Positions 22,532-23,340 of a stretch of DNA of 23,340 nucleotides are shown one piece after another. Source of the DNA: a virus; the IMG/VR virus record IMGVR_UViG_3300020457_001513, positions 1-23,340 of that record; one strand, 5' to 3'. How positions within the stretch are numbered: position 1 is the first letter of the stretch; the number at the start of each line of letters is the position of its first letter. The position numbers were made by a program, and so were the translations under genes. The notes below the pieces were generated by a model. It searched no databases. It saw only the letters and a list, made by a program, of their open reading frames with translations, and was not told where the DNA came from.

Positions 22532-23340
22532 ATGCCAAGTCCAACAGATTTTAACCTCTCTCCTTATTATGATGACTTTAACGAAAGTAAAAAGTTTCAT
22601 AGAGTATTGTTTAGACCAGCATTTGCTGTTCAAGCGAGAGAGTTAACACAATCACAAACACAATTACAAAATCAAGTAGAGAGAGTATCAGACCATCTAT
22701 TTGAAAAAGGTGCTATGGTTATACCTGGTGAAATCGGGTATGATTTAAATTATAGTTCAGTAAAACTTTCCGCAAAATCAAACTCAACATTAGCAGATTA
22801 TAATGGAATAGAAATAACTGGCGCAACGTCTGGTGTAGTTGCAAAAGTTGTAGGTGTTGCAGTTGCAGACGGAACTGATCCAGATACTTTATTTGTAAAA
22901 TATTCTAAAACAGGAACAAATAATTCAGCAGTAGAATTTTCAGCAAGTGAAACATTAAATTGTACAATTAATAGTTTGGCTGCTACAGCAACAGTTGATT
23001 CAGTTCATACAGGTTGCGCTGCTCAAGTTCAAAAAGGTGTTTACTATATTAATGGATATCACGTTGAAGTTTCTGAACAAACAATTGTTCTTGACAAATA
23101 TACAAACACACCATCATATAGAATAGGTTTAACAATTACAGAATCTTTTGTAACCCCTAATGATGACGCAAGTTTAAACGATAATGCTCAAGGAACATCA
23201 AACGTAAATGCTCCTGGTGCTCATAGATTTAAGATTCTTTTAACATTAGCTAAAAAATCTCTTACTGCTACAGATGACGCAAACTTTGTAGAGTTATTAA
23301 GATTAAAAAATGGTATTATTCAAAACCAAGTTAGAACAAC
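22532..23340 (+). CDS. DUF4815-type virion structural protein, 3' end outside the window
   Basis: ATG at 22532 with AGGAG at 22521-22525. The frame is open to the right edge (269 codons seen). The N-terminus (FNLSPYYDDFNESKKFHRVLF, then RPAFAVQARELTQSQTQLQNQVERV) is the DUF4815 signature of large structural proteins in marine T4-like phages. The conserved YINGYHVEVSEQTIVLDKY follows at about 172-190. A beta module ITGATSGVVAKVVG occurs at about 94-107. By position it may replace T4 gp9/gp10 in the peripheral baseplate, where long fibres or short fibres attach; that is inference. The protein is incomplete. Confidence 0.82.
   Translation, partial: MPSPTDFNLSPYYDDFNESKKFHRVLFRPAFAVQARELTQSQTQLQNQVERVSDHLFEKGAMVIPGEIGYDLNYSSVKLSAKSNSTLADYNGIEITGATSGVVAKVVGVAVADGTDPDTLFVKYSKTGTNNSAVEFSASETLNCTINSLAATATVDSVHTGCAAQVQKGVYYINGYHVEVSEQTIVLDKYTNTPSYRIGLTITESFVTPNDDASLNDNAQGTSNVNAPGAHRFKILLTLAKKSLTATDDANFVELLRLKNGIIQNQVRT

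Noticed and set aside
1-23340. tRNA genes
   Set aside because: I looked for T-arm-like GGTTCRA words followed by matching stems in the gaps and found none; the few similar words lie inside coding sequence.

Overview
This window is an AT-rich (roughly one-third GC by eye), densely packed piece of a tailed bacteriophage genome of the T4-like myovirus type, most probably a marine phage of the pelagimyophage/cyanophage branch. The evidence is a recognisable T4 baseplate set (gp48-like, gp53, gp27-like hub, gp5, PAAR/gp5.4, gp25, gp6, a gp7-position protein, gp8), a gp4 head-completion nuclease, T4-type late promoters (TATAAATA), and the small-gene and metabolic-gene cargo usual in marine T4-like phages. 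The host is not shown by the sequence; a low-GC marine alphaproteobacterium such as SAR11 would fit, but that is inference.

Layout. (1) Bases 1-7550: tail and baseplate hub block. A partial gene enters from the left edge, followed by a 599-residue tape-measure-like protein, an A-type Fe-S carrier (HesB/IscA-like), gp4 on the minus strand, a gp48-like tube cap, gp53, a gp27-like hub protein, an unknown 141-residue protein and gp5 without its lysozyme domain. (2) Bases 7551-13374: an accessory island between gp5 and the rest of the baseplate genes. It holds many very small proteins (single-span membrane peptides, a 59-residue lipoprotein, a Cys-rich zinc-binding-type peptide, a DUF465-like helical peptide). 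It also holds a notable three-gene metabolic run: a U32-like TIM-barrel protein, a porphobilinogen synthase (HemB) and a 2-oxoglutarate/Fe(II) oxygenase. (3) Bases 13375-23340: a phage-encoded ribosomal protein bL12 is joined by one-base overlaps to its upstream neighbour and to a PAAR spike tip. Then come gp25, gp6, a large gp7-position wedge protein, a fibre-like protein with a cupredoxin domain and a C1q-like end, gp8, and the start of a DUF4815-type structural protein that runs off the right edge.

How the genes work together. Most encode the baseplate and tail of one virion and are read from a series of late promoters on the plus strand. The cargo genes (HemB, U32-like, oxygenase, Fe-S carrier, bL12) would act on host metabolism and translation during infection. 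Only two genes lie on the minus strand (gp4 and a 68-residue membrane protein), and neither has a late promoter that I can see.

The most unusual observations are the phage HemB that lacks the usual N-terminal arm; a group of five late-promoter motifs only 5-8 nt before the start codon, implying leaderless late mRNAs; and a cupredoxin-type copper site inside a tail fibre protein. No tRNA, CRISPR array, insertion sequence or clear intrinsic terminator was seen.
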